This document shows positions 42,056 to 51,693 of a stretch of DNA of 52,496 nt, piece by piece. Source of the DNA: Phycisphaerales bacterium (GTDB taxonomy: Bacteria > Planctomycetota > Phycisphaerae > Phycisphaerales > UBA1924); NCBI GenBank assembly GCA_013360695.1, contig JABWBC010000006.1, positions 1 through 52,496 of the forward strand. Direction: 5' to 3'. Below the pieces are notes generated by a model. The model had not been told where the DNA came from. It saw only the letters and a program-made list of their open reading frames with translations, and did not search any database. The position numbers were made by a program, and so were the translations under genes. Numbering within the stretch: position 1 is the stretch's first letter; each line of letters opens with the position of its first letter.

Positions 42056-44910
42056 ACGAGCCTCCATCGCATGGACACGACCGTGGTGCTGCTTGTCTTC
42101 TGAGTCAACTTCGCCTCGATAGCGGCGATCAGTTCCTCCCGGCGTTGGTCAATCGCATCCTGCGCCTCGAAGAGCGACTTGCGCTTGGCGTTCCGCTGGC
42201 CCTCCAGCGTCTTGATCTGCTTCTGCCCTGCGAGCTTCTCCTCCAGCGTGAGCGACATCGTCGCGGCCCGCTTGGCCTCCTTCACCTGGCGGTCGAGTTC
42301 CTTGATCTCCCGTTCGAGCGCCACCTTCAGATCGTCGGCCCAGCCATCCAGTTTGTCCGCTTCGGCCTCGAAGATCGTCGCGTTCCGCTCGGAGATCGTC
42401 TGACGGACCTCCTGCTGGTGGCGCTCGGTGTCCTGCTGAAGTGATGGATGTGGCGGGGCAGTCGGAATCTCGCGCAGGTCCTTGACGTTGAGCGAGAACA
42501 GACGGCGTGCGAGTTCCGCGGGCAGCACTTCGCCGCTCTCGCACACCGCCGTGGCCAGCAGGTGGTCCTCGGCCTGGTCCAACGACTCAACCGTGAACTG
42601 GCTGACCAGCAGCTCGCCACCCGTGCCGATCAGGCGCTTCAGCGAGGCGACGCTCGGCGTGGTGTTCGTCAAGTCGAACGTCACCTCCACGAACGGCACG
42701 GCGCGCGCCTTGGCCCGCTGCACCAGTCGCGCGGCGAGGGGGTGGCCAAGGCGATACATGTGAGCGTCGCCGCTCCGCCTCGGAAGTTCGTAGCGACCTG
42801 GGGGGGCATCGATGTCGGCGAACGGGTTGGCCTTGAGCTGAAAACTGCCGAGGTCGTCGGCAAAGACAGCGGCGTCGCCGAGTTCGTGGCGCGTCAGTTC
42901 CATGAGCCGGCGCTCGTAGGACTTCAGGTACGCGCGGCTGTTGTCAAGGCTGATCCGGAGCTTGTCATGCACGTCGGCGTCGAAGTTCTCCAGCAACTGC
43001 CGCCGCGTCTTGGTCATGGCCTCATTGATCTGGGCGCTCAACTCCACCTGAAGTTGGTCGAACGAGGTCTTGATGTCCTCCGGCGTGCGGCACTTCTGGT
43101 AGATCGCCGCGATCCGCTTCTCGAAGTCCACGCCCGACTCGATGGCCCCGAGAACCTCATCGCTGGCCCCGAAGACGCCGTTGAACAGGGAGAACTTCTG
43201 CTCCAGAAGTTCGTACACCCGGGTGTCAGCCTCGTTGCCCTTGTTGAGGAAGTTCACCACCACCACGTCGTGCTTTTGGCCATACCGGTGGCATCGGCCG
43301 ATCCGCTGCTCGATCCGCTGCGGGTTCCACGGCAGGTCGTAGTTCACCACGAGCGAGCAGAACTGGAGGTTGATGCCCTCCGCGCCCGCCTCGGTGGCGA
43401 TCATGATGCGGCCCTGATCACGGAAGTAGTCCACCAGCGCCGACCGCATGTCCGCCGTTCGTGAGCGCGTGATCCGGTCCGTTCCCGCGTTGCGCTCAAC
43501 CCACGCCTTGTAGATGTCGCGCGACCGTTGATCGGTGTTCGACCCGTTGAACAGAACCGTGGCATCGCCGTGCGGGCTGTCCGCGAGAAGGCGCTGGATG
43601 TACTCCTGCGTCTTTCGGGACTCCGTGAACACAATCGCCTTCTCGGGAGCGCCCAACCGGCGGGCCTCGGCGAACGCCTTATCGAGTGCCGCGAGGAGTG
43701 CCTGACCCTTCGCGTTGTGCTTGATAGAGACGGCCAGGTCGCGGAATGCCTCCAGATCGACGATCTCGCGCCGAAGGGCGGCGGCCTCTTCGACTGACAT
43801 CTTCTCTTCATCTGGGTCGTCCGCCCATTCCTCGGCGGTCTCGTCGAGCGCCTCGTAGTCCTCATCCAGTTGCTCTTCGAGGGACTGAGGCGGCTCCTCT
43901 TTCTTGAGCTTCGCCTTCATGCGTGCGATCAGCGTGTCGAGCGCGCCCGCGATGGCGAACGTGGATGAGGCGAGCAGCTTCCGCAGCACCAGCGTCATCA
44001 GTGACCGCTGGCTCGCGGGTAGCGCCTGGAGGTTCTCTCGCCGGAGGTAGTCCGAGATCGCGTTGTAGAGACGATCCTCACTCTCCGCGGGCGTGAAATG
44101 CTCCAGCATCGCGTGCCGCTTGGTGTACGGGACATAGGCGGTGACTTGGCGGCGCAGGGTGCGGTGGCAAAGGGGCTGGAGCCGTGCCTTGAGTTTGTCG
44201 AACGTGCCCTCGTCGGACAAGTACGAGAACTGCTCGCGGAAACTCTTCAGGTCTCCGAAGGCGTGTTCATCGATGAAGCTCATGAGGCCGTACAGCTCCA
44301 GCAGGGAGTTCTGGAGTGGTGTCGCGGTCAGGAGCAGTTTCTGGAACGGCGTCAACGCGAGCTTCAGCACGTTGGCGATGATGTTGTTCGGCTTGTAGAC
44401 GTTGCGGAGACGATGGGCTTCATCGATCACGACCAAGTCCCAAGGGGTCGCCTGCACCTCGGCCGCCTTGCCCTTGGCGAACTGGAATGAACAGATCACG
44501 ATGGCGTCATTGGCGGAGAACGGGCTGATCTGCCCGCGCTTGACGGCATCGTTGTACGACCTCGCTTCGAGAATTGTGCAGGGGAGGAAGAACTTCTCCT
44601 GCAACTCCTGGTGCCACTGCTTCCGCAGGTTGGCGGGCGTGATCACGAGGATGCGGCGCTTGCGCTCGGCCCACCGCTGGGATACCACGAGGCCAGCCTC
44701 GATTGTCTTCCCGAGCCCGACCTCGTCCGCGAGCAATGCCCCCTTGGAGAGCGGTGATCGGAACGCGAAAAGTGCGGCCTCCACCTGGTGCGGGTTCAGA
44801 TCGACTTGCGCGTCCACCAGTGCGCCCGCCAGCTTCTCGATGCTGTCAGACGAGCACCTTTTGGTCAGCTCGTGGGCGTAGTACTTGGCGTGGAAATCGG
44901 TCAGATTCAT
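42052..44910 (-). CDS. SNF2-family helicase, first gene of the RM-AIPR operon
   Basis: This 952-residue RapA/SNF2-like ATPase has motif I ADEVGLGKTIEAG (Lys68), motif II VVIDEAHRLRN (Asp163-His166), motif III LLTATPLQN, and a C-terminal helicase motif IATEAGAEGINLQ with QRIGRCHRYGQ. An acidic insert (EEQLDEDYEALDETAEEWAD) separates the lobes and the last ~120 residues are coiled coil. SNF2 helicases act in DISARM and in several RM variants. It opens the minus-strand operon; no clear ribosome site or promoter is visible, so its control is unknown. Confidence 0.88.
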   Translation of the reverse strand: MNLTDFHAKYYAHELTKRCSSDSIEKLAGALVDAQVDLNPHQVEAALFAFRSPLSKGALLADEVGLGKTIEAGLVVSQRWAERKRRILVITPANLRKQWHQELQEKFFLPCTILEARSYNDAVKRGQISPFSANDAIVICSFQFAKGKAAEVQATPWDLVVIDEAHRLRNVYKPNNIIANVLKLALTPFQKLLLTATPLQNSLLELYGLMSFIDEHAFGDLKSFREQFSYLSDEGTFDKLKARLQPLCHRTLRRQVTAYVPYTKRHAMLEHFTPAESEDRLYNAISDYLRRENLQALPASQRSLMTLVLRKLLASSTFAIAGALDTLIARMKAKLKKEEPPQSLEEQLDEDYEALDETAEEWADDPDEEKMSVEEAAALRREIVDLEAFRDLAVSIKHNAKGQALLAALDKAFAEARRLGAPEKAIVFTESRKTQEYIQRLLADSPHGDATVLFNGSNTDQRSRDIYKAWVERNAGTDRITRSRTADMRSALVDYFRDQGRIMIATEAGAEGINLQFCSLVVNYDLPWNPQRIEQRIGRCHRYGQKHDVVVVNFLNKGNEADTRVYELLEQKFSLFNGVFGASDEVLGAIESGVDFEKRIAAIYQKCRTPEDIKTSFDQLQVELSAQINEAMTKTRRQLLENFDADVHDKLRISLDNSRAYLKSYERRLMELTRHELGDAAVFADDLGSFQLKANPFADIDAPPGRYELPRRSGDAHMYRLGHPLAARLVQRAKARAVPFVEVTFDLTNTTPSVASLKRLIGTGGELLVSQFTVESLDQAEDHLLATAVCESGEVLPAELARRLFSLNVKDLREIPTAPPHPSLQQDTERHQQEVRQTISERNATIFEAEADKLDGWADDLKVALEREIKELDRQVKEAKRAATMSLTLEEKLAGQKQIKTLEGQRNAKRKSLFEAQDAIDQRREELIAAIEAKLTQKTSSTTVVSMRWRLV

Positions 44911-45360
44911 GCGCGGAGCTGCCCCGTGGTTGGAAGGGCCGCGACGCGATGTGCGAACAACGGCAACGACTGGGGATCGGGAGGAGGGCGGCGGCGCGAG
45001 AGTTTGGTGGTTGTTGGCCCGCCGCGCATCATCTATGGCTCCGGACTGCCAACCATCTTCTCTGGCGGCACGATTGACCGGAGACGGGGGTTGACGATTT
45101 GGTTGGTGTGGATGGTAAGGGATCGGTGCCGGTTCCGCCCAGCGACCGTCCGGGCGGTTTCTCCAAGCCCGTCAGGGGTGCTGTGGCCCTCCGGTCGCCC
45201 TCGCGGGCACTACGAGCAGCGCCGCCCGTGCGGCGTGGGGCGCTCGCGGAGGGCATGGTCGCTCGGTCCACGGCGCGATTCGGCGTGGAAGCACGGGTCT
45301 TGCGATCTGTATGTCTCTCGCTCAGGGGCGGCGTGTAAACCTGCGATCCTTGTTCAACGC

Positions 45361-45384
45361 GAGAGTTCGAGAGTTCGAGAGTCT
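45361..45384. repeat. Three GAGAGTTC-type direct repeats
   Basis: GAGAGTTC occurs twice in a row (45361-45376) and a third, degenerate copy GAGAGTCT follows (45377-45384). Confidence 0.6.
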
Positions 45385-45806
45385 CGGGGCCATGACCGAC
45401 CCAAACGGCATGGTGTTCCGATCGCGCCCCCGACCTCCTCCCTCGACGGGAGACCTGCTTCCCAAGGGCCAGTTTGCCAAAAACCCCGCCTATCCCGCAG
45501 ACTTTGGCGACCCACCCAGCCACCAACGGGCTCTCGCGTTCCAAAACGACAACCGGCCCGCTTTCGCGGACCGGAGTCAAGCTCCCTGTACAAGACCGTT
45601 TCGGAGGGTTGGCGGACCACTCTCGGGGTGGCCCGATGGGTGTGCAATCGACACGGGTTGTTAACCGGAATCGGCGGAAACCGCGTTTTCAGGGCCACCA
45701 GCGGGGTACAAATACTCCGGCCCCGTCCATTGGGATTTGCGGGGCTGCATTCGGGCGGCTCGGCCAGGACGGCGTCGAAATGCTGCCGATCGCGGCCCAG
45801 CCCGGT

Positions 45807-45833
45807 AGTCTCACGGGGGCGGCAGGTGAGACT
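45807..45833. repeat. 8-base perfect inverted repeat
   Basis: AGTCTCAC (45807-45814) pairs with GTGAGACT (45826-45833) around an 11-base GC-rich spacer. A further AGTCTCA lies at 45881-45887. Confidence 0.55.
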
Positions 45834-46119
45834 GGATCAGGATGCCGGAATGGCCTGGATTTTCAGAGCGACCGGGGCCGAGTCTCAATATCTCACTATT
45901 TCGCACTCTGCCCCCGTATCCACAATCTCGGTGAACCGATTCTCACGGGTGACCTGGGGCTTGTGGGCCAATGTCGCCGGTTGAACCGCGACAAGATCCC
46001 CTCAATAACGAAGGGTAGCCACCCGTTCTGGCGGAATGCTCCCTGAACCGACGACCTGGAGCCAACCGCACGGTGGAACTCGAACCTGCCGGTCCGCAAC
46101 GCCGTACCATGACCGCCGA

Positions 46120-46125
46120 TATACT
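46120..46125 (+). promoter_or_regulatory. Candidate -10 box (TATACT)
   Basis: CCGATATACTCCGGGGAAGT ends one base before the ATG at 46136. A TATACT box this close to the start implies a very short leader. No TTGACA-like -35 box is visible. Confidence 0.45.
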
Positions 46126-46135
46126 CCGGGGAAGT

Positions 46136-46618
46136 ATGCTCCATCGCGGCAGTCCATTCCGGCTCCTTGTGACCGTCCTCCTGGCGGCTGCCGTGCCATT
46201 CTGCTGCTGCGACTTCCGCTCCCTGCTCAGCGGGTGCATGTCCTGCGAGGCGGCGGCGCCCGGGAGCAGCCAAACAGTTGCGGTTCATTCGGACGCCGAC
46301 GCGGGGCATGGCCACGCGACGCACAGCCACTGCCACGGCCATGCACCAAAGGGTGATGACCAAGACGGGTCCACGCCGGGGAAGGCTCCGGAGAAGGACC
46401 ATCACGATTGCTCGTGCGGCAAGAACTCCGGGAAGATGCTGACGGTCGAGAAGTCGACCCTCGAGCTTCCGACGCCGGTGATTGTGGCGATCCTCGATTG
46501 GTCCGGCATTTCGGACCTCCGCCCGCTTGACCCGTTCAAGGGTCGTGAAGTCGAGCAGCGCGTCGTCGAACGACCGCAGACATCGCTTCTGCGCCTGCAC
46601 TGCGCGCTCATCGTGTAG
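46136..46618 (+). CDS. Secreted His/Cys-rich protein of the metal-efflux locus
   Basis: This 160-residue protein has a signal sequence (FRLLVTVLLAAAVPFCCC), Cys-rich surroundings (CCCDF...SGCMSC), and a His-rich loop (HSDADAGHGHATHSHCHGHA, then KDHHDCSCGK). It ends RPQTSLLRLHCALIV. Such proteins precede RND metal efflux genes in related bacteria and probably bind or sense metal in the periplasm. The ATG at 46136 has GGGGAA nearby and a TATACT box just upstream; an ATG at 46109 is an alternative. No enzymatic domain is recognised. Confidence 0.65.
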   Translation: MLHRGSPFRLLVTVLLAAAVPFCCCDFRSLLSGCMSCEAAAPGSSQTVAVHSDADAGHGHATHSHCHGHAPKGDDQDGSTPGKAPEKDHHDCSCGKNSGKMLTVEKSTLELPTPVIVAILDWSGISDLRPLDPFKGREVEQRVVERPQTSLLRLHCALIV

Positions 46619-46773
46619 CAAATCGGCCCGTACCGACGATTCGCAGTCGCCGAAGCGCTGATAGTGCGCTGGGAGATACCGGAATCGTCTGCGGGCTGCC
46701 GCGCGCCCATCGCGCATCGGCGCACCCCATCCATCTGACTGACCTGTTCTCGCACCCTCACTGGAGGTCTCGC

Positions 46774-48171
46774 ATGGCACGCTCACGCGCGGCTGTGGGG
46801 CTGGGCGCACTGGCGCTCGCTACCGCGGCGATCCTGATTCCTGTCTACGCACACGAAGGGCACAACAAACCCGCCGGGGCGACGTTCGATCCGAACGCGC
46901 CGAAGAGGATCTCGGAGGCGACCGCTGCCGCGATTGGTCTTGCCACCGGCGAGGTGGACTTCGGCCAGGTCGAGGATGTTGTCCGCCTGACCGGCATGGT
47001 CCGGGCACGCCCGGACGCGCTGGTGGCCGTCTCACCGCGCTACGCGGGCGTGGTTCGCTTGGTCGCCGTCCAGCCGGGCGACCTCGTTGTGAAGGGCGCG
47101 ACGCTGGCCGAGGTTGACTCGCCGGAGATGGCCAAGCTGCTCTATGACGTCCGCCGACTGCAAGGAGAAACCGAGCGGCTGAACGCTGAACTGAAGCGGG
47201 CTGAGTCGCAGGTGCAGTCGCTTGAGATCGAGCTGCCCGCCCTCACGCAAGGCGCGGAGCTGCTTGAGGCCGAGGTGCAAAGACTCACGAGTGCGGGCGA
47301 AAACGTCTCCGCCAACCTGCTGACTCAACGCAGATCCGAAGCGATCAAGCTGCGGGCCGACGCCGGTCTGCGCGGGGTCGCCCTGGAACAGGCTCGGGCG
47401 GAGCTCGTATCGCTGAGGAAGCAGGTCGCAACCACACGCGCTTCGGCCGAGGCCCTCAGGGGAACACTCCCAGCCGAGAACGATCCGCACGCGGTCGAAG
47501 TGCTCGCCGACCCCGCTCGGCCGGGCCTGATTCGCTTCCTGGCACCGATCGACGGCGTGGTCACCACACGCAGCGCGGCGGTCGGCCAGGGTGTCGAAGC
47601 CGGTCAGCCCCTGCTGACGATCGGGGACTTCGCCCGAGTCCAGATTGAGGGCGAGTTACCCGAAGGCCTCGTCGACCGCCTCACTGCTGCCAGCGGCAGC
47701 AAGGTCCGCATCCGACGCGGCGTTGGCGCGGCAAGCGATGTGGTCGCGGAAGGAACGGTTCGCTTCGTCAGCCCGGTGATCGACGCCACCAAGCGCACCG
47801 CGCACGTGCTGGTCGATGCCGAGAACTCCAAAGGCCTGCTCCGCCAGGGCCAGTTCGTGGACCTGTCGATCGTGATTGCCGCCAACGACTCGGCGGTGGT
47901 GATCCCCGCGTCGGCCATCGTCAAAGAGGGCCCCCTCCAGTACGTCTTCGTGAGGGAGGGGAAGGGCGACGACATCGTCTACAAGAAGCGCGACATCGCC
48001 GCGGGCGTCCGTGATGATCGGGTGGTCGAGATCAAGCTAGGTCTGGTGCCCGGCGACGTGATCGCTGTGAGCGGTGCGTTCAGTCTGTCGCAACTTCGCG
48101 GCTTCATCCCCGGCGCTCCGGAGCCGACCGCGCCCGCGCAGAGCCCCGACGGCCACGGCCACTCGCACTGA
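46774..48171 (+). CDS. RND efflux periplasmic adaptor (CusB/CzcB-like)
   Basis: This 465-residue membrane-fusion protein has an N-terminal export signal/anchor (AVGLGALALATAAILIPVYA), then AHEGHN, a lipoyl/barrel start (VVRLTGMVRARPDALVAVSP), a coiled-coil hairpin (RLNAELKRAESQVQSLEIEL), the second lipoyl half (IRFLAPIDGVVTTRSAAVGQ), and a beta-barrel end. The tail DGHGHSH is His-rich, as is common in metal adaptors. It bridges the inner-membrane pump and an outer-membrane channel, which is not encoded here. GGAGG lies 6 bases before the ATG. Confidence 0.88.
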   Translation: MARSRAAVGLGALALATAAILIPVYAHEGHNKPAGATFDPNAPKRISEATAAAIGLATGEVDFGQVEDVVRLTGMVRARPDALVAVSPRYAGVVRLVAVQPGDLVVKGATLAEVDSPEMAKLLYDVRRLQGETERLNAELKRAESQVQSLEIELPALTQGAELLEAEVQRLTSAGENVSANLLTQRRSEAIKLRADAGLRGVALEQARAELVSLRKQVATTRASAEALRGTLPAENDPHAVEVLADPARPGLIRFLAPIDGVVTTRSAAVGQGVEAGQPLLTIGDFARVQIEGELPEGLVDRLTAASGSKVRIRRGVGAASDVVAEGTVRFVSPVIDATKRTAHVLVDAENSKGLLRQGQFVDLSIVIAANDSAVVIPASAIVKEGPLQYVFVREGKGDDIVYKKRDIAAGVRDDRVVEIKLGLVPGDVIAVSGAFSLSQLRGFIPGAPEPTAPAQSPDGHGHSH

Positions 48172-48213
48172 TCGACACTTCGCGCATCGGCCCCCGAAGA
48201 AGAGGACTCCCCC

Positions 48214-51200
48214 TTGCTGAACTGGATCATCCGATCATCGCTGAATAACCGCGTGCTCGTGCTCATCGCCGCGCTCCTGGTGTCGGTCTACGGCCTCTAC
48301 GTCACGTTCAACACGCCCACAGACGTGTTGCCCGACCTCAACCGCCCGGTAGTCACAATCTTCGGAGAGGCACCGGGCCTTGCGCCGGAAGAGGTCGAGG
48401 CGCAGGTGACCTATCCGATCGAGACCGCGGTCAACGGTGCTCCCGGCGTGGAGCGCGTGCGGAGCCGAAGTGCTTTGGGGCTTTCGATCGTCTACGTCGA
48501 GTTCACCTGGGGTACCGATCCAAAGTACAACCGTCAGGTCGTCACTGAGCGGCTAGGCACCGTCACGGAGAAACTCCCGCCCGGCATCGTCCCGGTGATG
48601 ACTCCGGCCTCCAGCATCATGGGCGAGATCGCCCTGATCAGCGCTTCAAGCAAGACGCTATCGCCCATGGACGTGCGGACGCAGGCTGAGTTCGTGCTCC
48701 GCCCGGCCATCCTGTCCATTCCCGGCATCGCGCAAGTGACCGTGATGGGTGGCGACCTCAAGCAGTTCCGCGTCCAGGTCGACCCGGACAAGCTGCGGCT
48801 GTTCGATCTCACTCTGGAGGATGTTGAACGGGCGCTTCAAGCGGCGAACCAGAACACGGGCGGCGGGTTCCTCGCCAGTGGCGCCCAAGAACTGGTGGTC
48901 CGCAACCTCGGCCGGGTGCAAACCGCCGACGACATTGCAGCGTCACTCATCACGAACAGGCCAGGCGACCACGAGTCACCGCCCCGCGCCGTGTTGATCC
49001 GAGACGTGGCCACGGTTATCGAGGCTGGGCCCACCATCAAGCGCGGCGACGGATCGGAGAACGCGACCCCGGCCGTGATCATGGCGATCCAGAAGCAGCC
49101 CGGCGCGGACACCCTCACGCTCACTCGGGCGCTGGACGCAACGCTCGCCCAGATCAAGCCCACCCTGCCGGCTGGTCTGGACCTCAACGCCGACCTGTTC
49201 AGACAGGAGCATTTCATCCGGGCATCGATCGGCAACGTCATCGAGGCCTTGGAACTCGGCGCAGTCCTTGTCGTGATCATCTTGGTTCTGTTCCTCATGA
49301 ACGTGAGGACGACGATCGTCACGCTCACGGCCCTGCCGCTCTCGATCATCACGACCTTCATGGTGTTTCACTGGCTCGGGATGAGCGTCAACACCATGAC
49401 GCTGGGCGGGCTTGCCGTGGCGATCGGAGAGCTGGTGGATGACGCGGTCGTCGATGTCGAGAACGTGTACCGGCGCCTGGGCGAGAACCGCCGCGCCGCC
49501 AGCCCCCGGCCGATCGTGCAGGTCGTCTTCGATGCCTCCAGCGAGATCCGCAACCCGATCATCCTGGGCACCGTCATCGTCAATCTCGTCTTTCTCCCGA
49601 CGTTCTTCCTCCCCGGCATCGAGGGGAGGCTCTTCACGCCCTTGGCCACCGCGTACATCATCAGCATCTTCGCGTCCCTGCTCGTGGCGCTCACGATCAC
49701 TCCAGTCTTGGCCTTCTACCTGCTCCCGGGCATCAAGCGGATGACGCATGGCAAGGACGGACTGTTGCTCCGCGTCTGCAAGCGGCTGGCGCTGAAGTCC
49801 TATTCGATCTCGATGCCGCGTCCGATCGCGGTCCTTGGCACACTGGGCGCGCTGGTGGCGGTCGCGCTCTTCATGGTCACGCGGCTGGGCTCGGAGTTCC
49901 TGCCACCCTTCAACGAAGGCACGGCGACCGTCTCGTTCATGCTTACGCCGGGAGTCTCGCTCGAGGAATCCAACCGGATCGCCGCCAGGGCGGAGGAGGC
50001 GATCCTCTCGATCCCGCAGGTCAAGAACGTCGGTCGCCGCACGGGCCGCGCGGAGCAGGATGAACACGCCGAGGGAGTCCATTCCTCAGAAATCGACGTG
50101 GACCTGTGGACCAAGGAAGAGGCAAAGAACCCCGACAAGCACCCGGTCGCCAGCGGCCGCAAGCCACCGCCCGTGAAGGACATCCGCCCGCGCGAGGACG
50201 TCTTCGCGCAGATTCAGGAGAAGCTCGAAGTCTTCCCCGGCGTCAACGTCGGCGTCGGCCAGCCCATCAGCCACCGGATCGAACACCTCCTTTCCGGCGT
50301 CCGGGCGATGGTGGCGGTCAAGATCTTCGGCGACGACCTCAACACGCTCCGCACGCTGGCGGATCAAACCAAGGCTGCGATGGAGGGCATCCCCGGCGTT
50401 GCCGACCTTCAGGTCGAGCAGCAGGTGCTGGTACCCCAGCTGCACATCAGCGTGAACCGCGATGCCGCCGCCCGCGTGGGCTTCACGCCCGCGATGCTCA
50501 CCGACGCGATGGAAACGGCGACGAAGGGCAAGGTGGTCGGCCAGGTGCTCGAGGGGCTCAAGTCGTTCGACATCACGCTCACGCTCGACGACCATCACCG
50601 CACCGACCCGACGCGCCTCGAGGAGGTCCGGCTGGTCTCTCCCACGGGGGCCATCGTGCTCCTGCGCGATGTGGCCGAGGTCGTCGAGAAGCTCGGACCC
50701 AACGAGGTGGCCCGCGAGAACCTCCGTCGCCGCATCGTGGTGCAGTGCAACGTCCGCGGCCGCGATCTGGGCTCGACGGTCAAGGAACTCCAGGCATCCA
50801 TCGCGATGGATGTGCAGTTGCCGCAGGGCTACACCATCCAGTACGGAGGCCTCTACGAGGCGCAGCAGGAATCCACCCGGCTGCTCTTGATCCTGGGTCT
50901 CGGGTCGCTGGTCGCCATCTTCGTCATCCTCTACACCCACTACCGCTCGGGCATGGTCGCGGCCCAGATCATGCTCAACGTCCCCTTCGCCCTCATCGGC
51001 AGCGTGACGGCGTTGGCGATCACGCGCGAGCCGTTCAGCGTGGCCTCGCTGGTGGGCTTCATCAGCCTCACCGGCATCGCCACCCGCAACGGCGTGCTGA
51101 TGGTCAGCCACTACATCCATCTCATGACCGAGGAGCGGCAGACCTGGAGCAAGGAGCTGATCATCCGGGGCAGCCAGGAGCGCGTGGCCCCGGTCCTGAT

Positions 51201-51609
51201 GACCGCCGTCACGGCGGGGCTGGGCCTCATTCCCCTGGTGCTCAGCAAGGGCGAGCCGGGCAAGGAGATCCTGTACCCTGTCGCGGTCGTCATCCTCGGC
51301 GGCCTCATCACCAGCACGCTGCTCGACTTCTTCGTGACCCCGGCGATCTTCTACCGCTTCGGCAAGACCGCCGCCGAGCGGCTGGCAAGGGAGCACGTTG
51401 AGAAGCACCCGCACACGGCGGGCGAAGCAAAGGCAGTCCACCACGGAGACACAGAGAGCAAAGAGGAACGCAAGACAGAGAGTGGAAAGGCAGCAAGCAC
51501 CGCGAACGCCGCGCCGATTCCGTCCATTCCCAATCCCGTGCCCGCCATCGCCCCGCCGATTCGGATTGAGGCGCAAGCCGACGGGAAGCAGCCGGAGGGC
51601 ACGGCATGA
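48214..51609 (+). CDS. RND heavy-metal efflux pump (CusA/CzcA family)
   Basis: This 1131-residue protein shows HME-RND pump features: MLNWIIRSSLNNRVLVLIAA, the periplasmic domain after FNTPTDVLPDLNRPVVTI, and a transmembrane charge motif AIGELVDDAVVDVENVYRRL (Asp409/Asp410), closer to the CusA-type AIG pattern than to the DFG of CzcA. It exports metal ions by proton antiport. It starts at a TTG behind AGAGGA. The last ~70 residues are hydrophilic and include the dispersed-repeat-encoded stretch AVHHGDTESKEERKTESGKA, unlike the rest. Substrate metal is undecided. Confidence 0.88.
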   Translation: MLNWIIRSSLNNRVLVLIAALLVSVYGLYVTFNTPTDVLPDLNRPVVTIFGEAPGLAPEEVEAQVTYPIETAVNGAPGVERVRSRSALGLSIVYVEFTWGTDPKYNRQVVTERLGTVTEKLPPGIVPVMTPASSIMGEIALISASSKTLSPMDVRTQAEFVLRPAILSIPGIAQVTVMGGDLKQFRVQVDPDKLRLFDLTLEDVERALQAANQNTGGGFLASGAQELVVRNLGRVQTADDIAASLITNRPGDHESPPRAVLIRDVATVIEAGPTIKRGDGSENATPAVIMAIQKQPGADTLTLTRALDATLAQIKPTLPAGLDLNADLFRQEHFIRASIGNVIEALELGAVLVVIILVLFLMNVRTTIVTLTALPLSIITTFMVFHWLGMSVNTMTLGGLAVAIGELVDDAVVDVENVYRRLGENRRAASPRPIVQVVFDASSEIRNPIILGTVIVNLVFLPTFFLPGIEGRLFTPLATAYIISIFASLLVALTITPVLAFYLLPGIKRMTHGKDGLLLRVCKRLALKSYSISMPRPIAVLGTLGALVAVALFMVTRLGSEFLPPFNEGTATVSFMLTPGVSLEESNRIAARAEEAILSIPQVKNVGRRTGRAEQDEHAEGVHSSEIDVDLWTKEEAKNPDKHPVASGRKPPPVKDIRPREDVFAQIQEKLEVFPGVNVGVGQPISHRIEHLLSGVRAMVAVKIFGDDLNTLRTLADQTKAAMEGIPGVADLQVEQQVLVPQLHISVNRDAAARVGFTPAMLTDAMETATKGKVVGQVLEGLKSFDITLTLDDHHRTDPTRLEEVRLVSPTGAIVLLRDVAEVVEKLGPNEVARENLRRRIVVQCNVRGRDLGSTVKELQASIAMDVQLPQGYTIQYGGLYEAQQESTRLLLILGLGSLVAIFVILYTHYRSGMVAAQIMLNVPFALIGSVTALAITREPFSVASLVGFISLTGIATRNGVLMVSHYIHLMTEERQTWSKELIIRGSQERVAPVLMTAVTAGLGLIPLVLSKGEPGKEILYPVAVVILGGLITSTLLDFFVTPAIFYRFGKTAAERLAREHVEKHPHTAGEAKAVHHGDTESKEERKTESGKAASTANAAPIPSIPNPVPAIAPPIRIEAQADGKQPEGTA
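51438..51466. repeat. CCACGGAG-type dispersed repeat inside the pump gene
   Basis: CCACCACGGAGACACAGAGA (51438-51457) and the next bases belong to a purine-rich intergenic repeat I recall from planctomycete and verrucomicrobial genomes. It is embedded in frame in the 3' end of the pump gene and encodes part of its C-terminal tail. Confidence 0.55.
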
Positions 51610-51693
51610 CGCTGCGAACTCTGATCACGGCTTTTTTGCGGTGCTCGGGCCTTCCGCTGGCGCCGCGTGATGCACTCGCACGAGGTCTTAACC

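Larger units (their letters stand above)
44911..46135. other. 1.2-kb stretch without a convincing gene
   Basis: Open frames exist on both strands but are Arg/Gly/Pro-rich, contain no family sequence and contradict each other. The stretch contains GAGAGTTC direct repeats (45361-45384), an 8-base inverted repeat (45807-45833) and a TACAAATACT element near 45710. I could not fold a tRNA in it. It separates the defence island from the metal-efflux genes and may hold an attachment site or remains of an insertion. Confidence 0.5.

Noticed and set aside
45361-45384. Possible CRISPR-like repeats
   Set aside because: The units are only 8 bases and lie head to tail without spacers.
45300-45720. Possible tRNA as integration target
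   Set aside because: No cloverleaf with a GGTTCxAxTCC arm could be folded on either strand.
44788-45984. 398-codon plus-strand frame in the gap after the defence island
   Set aside because: Its composition (Arg/Ser/Gly/Pro), overlap with the SNF2 start and competing minus frames give no support for a protein.
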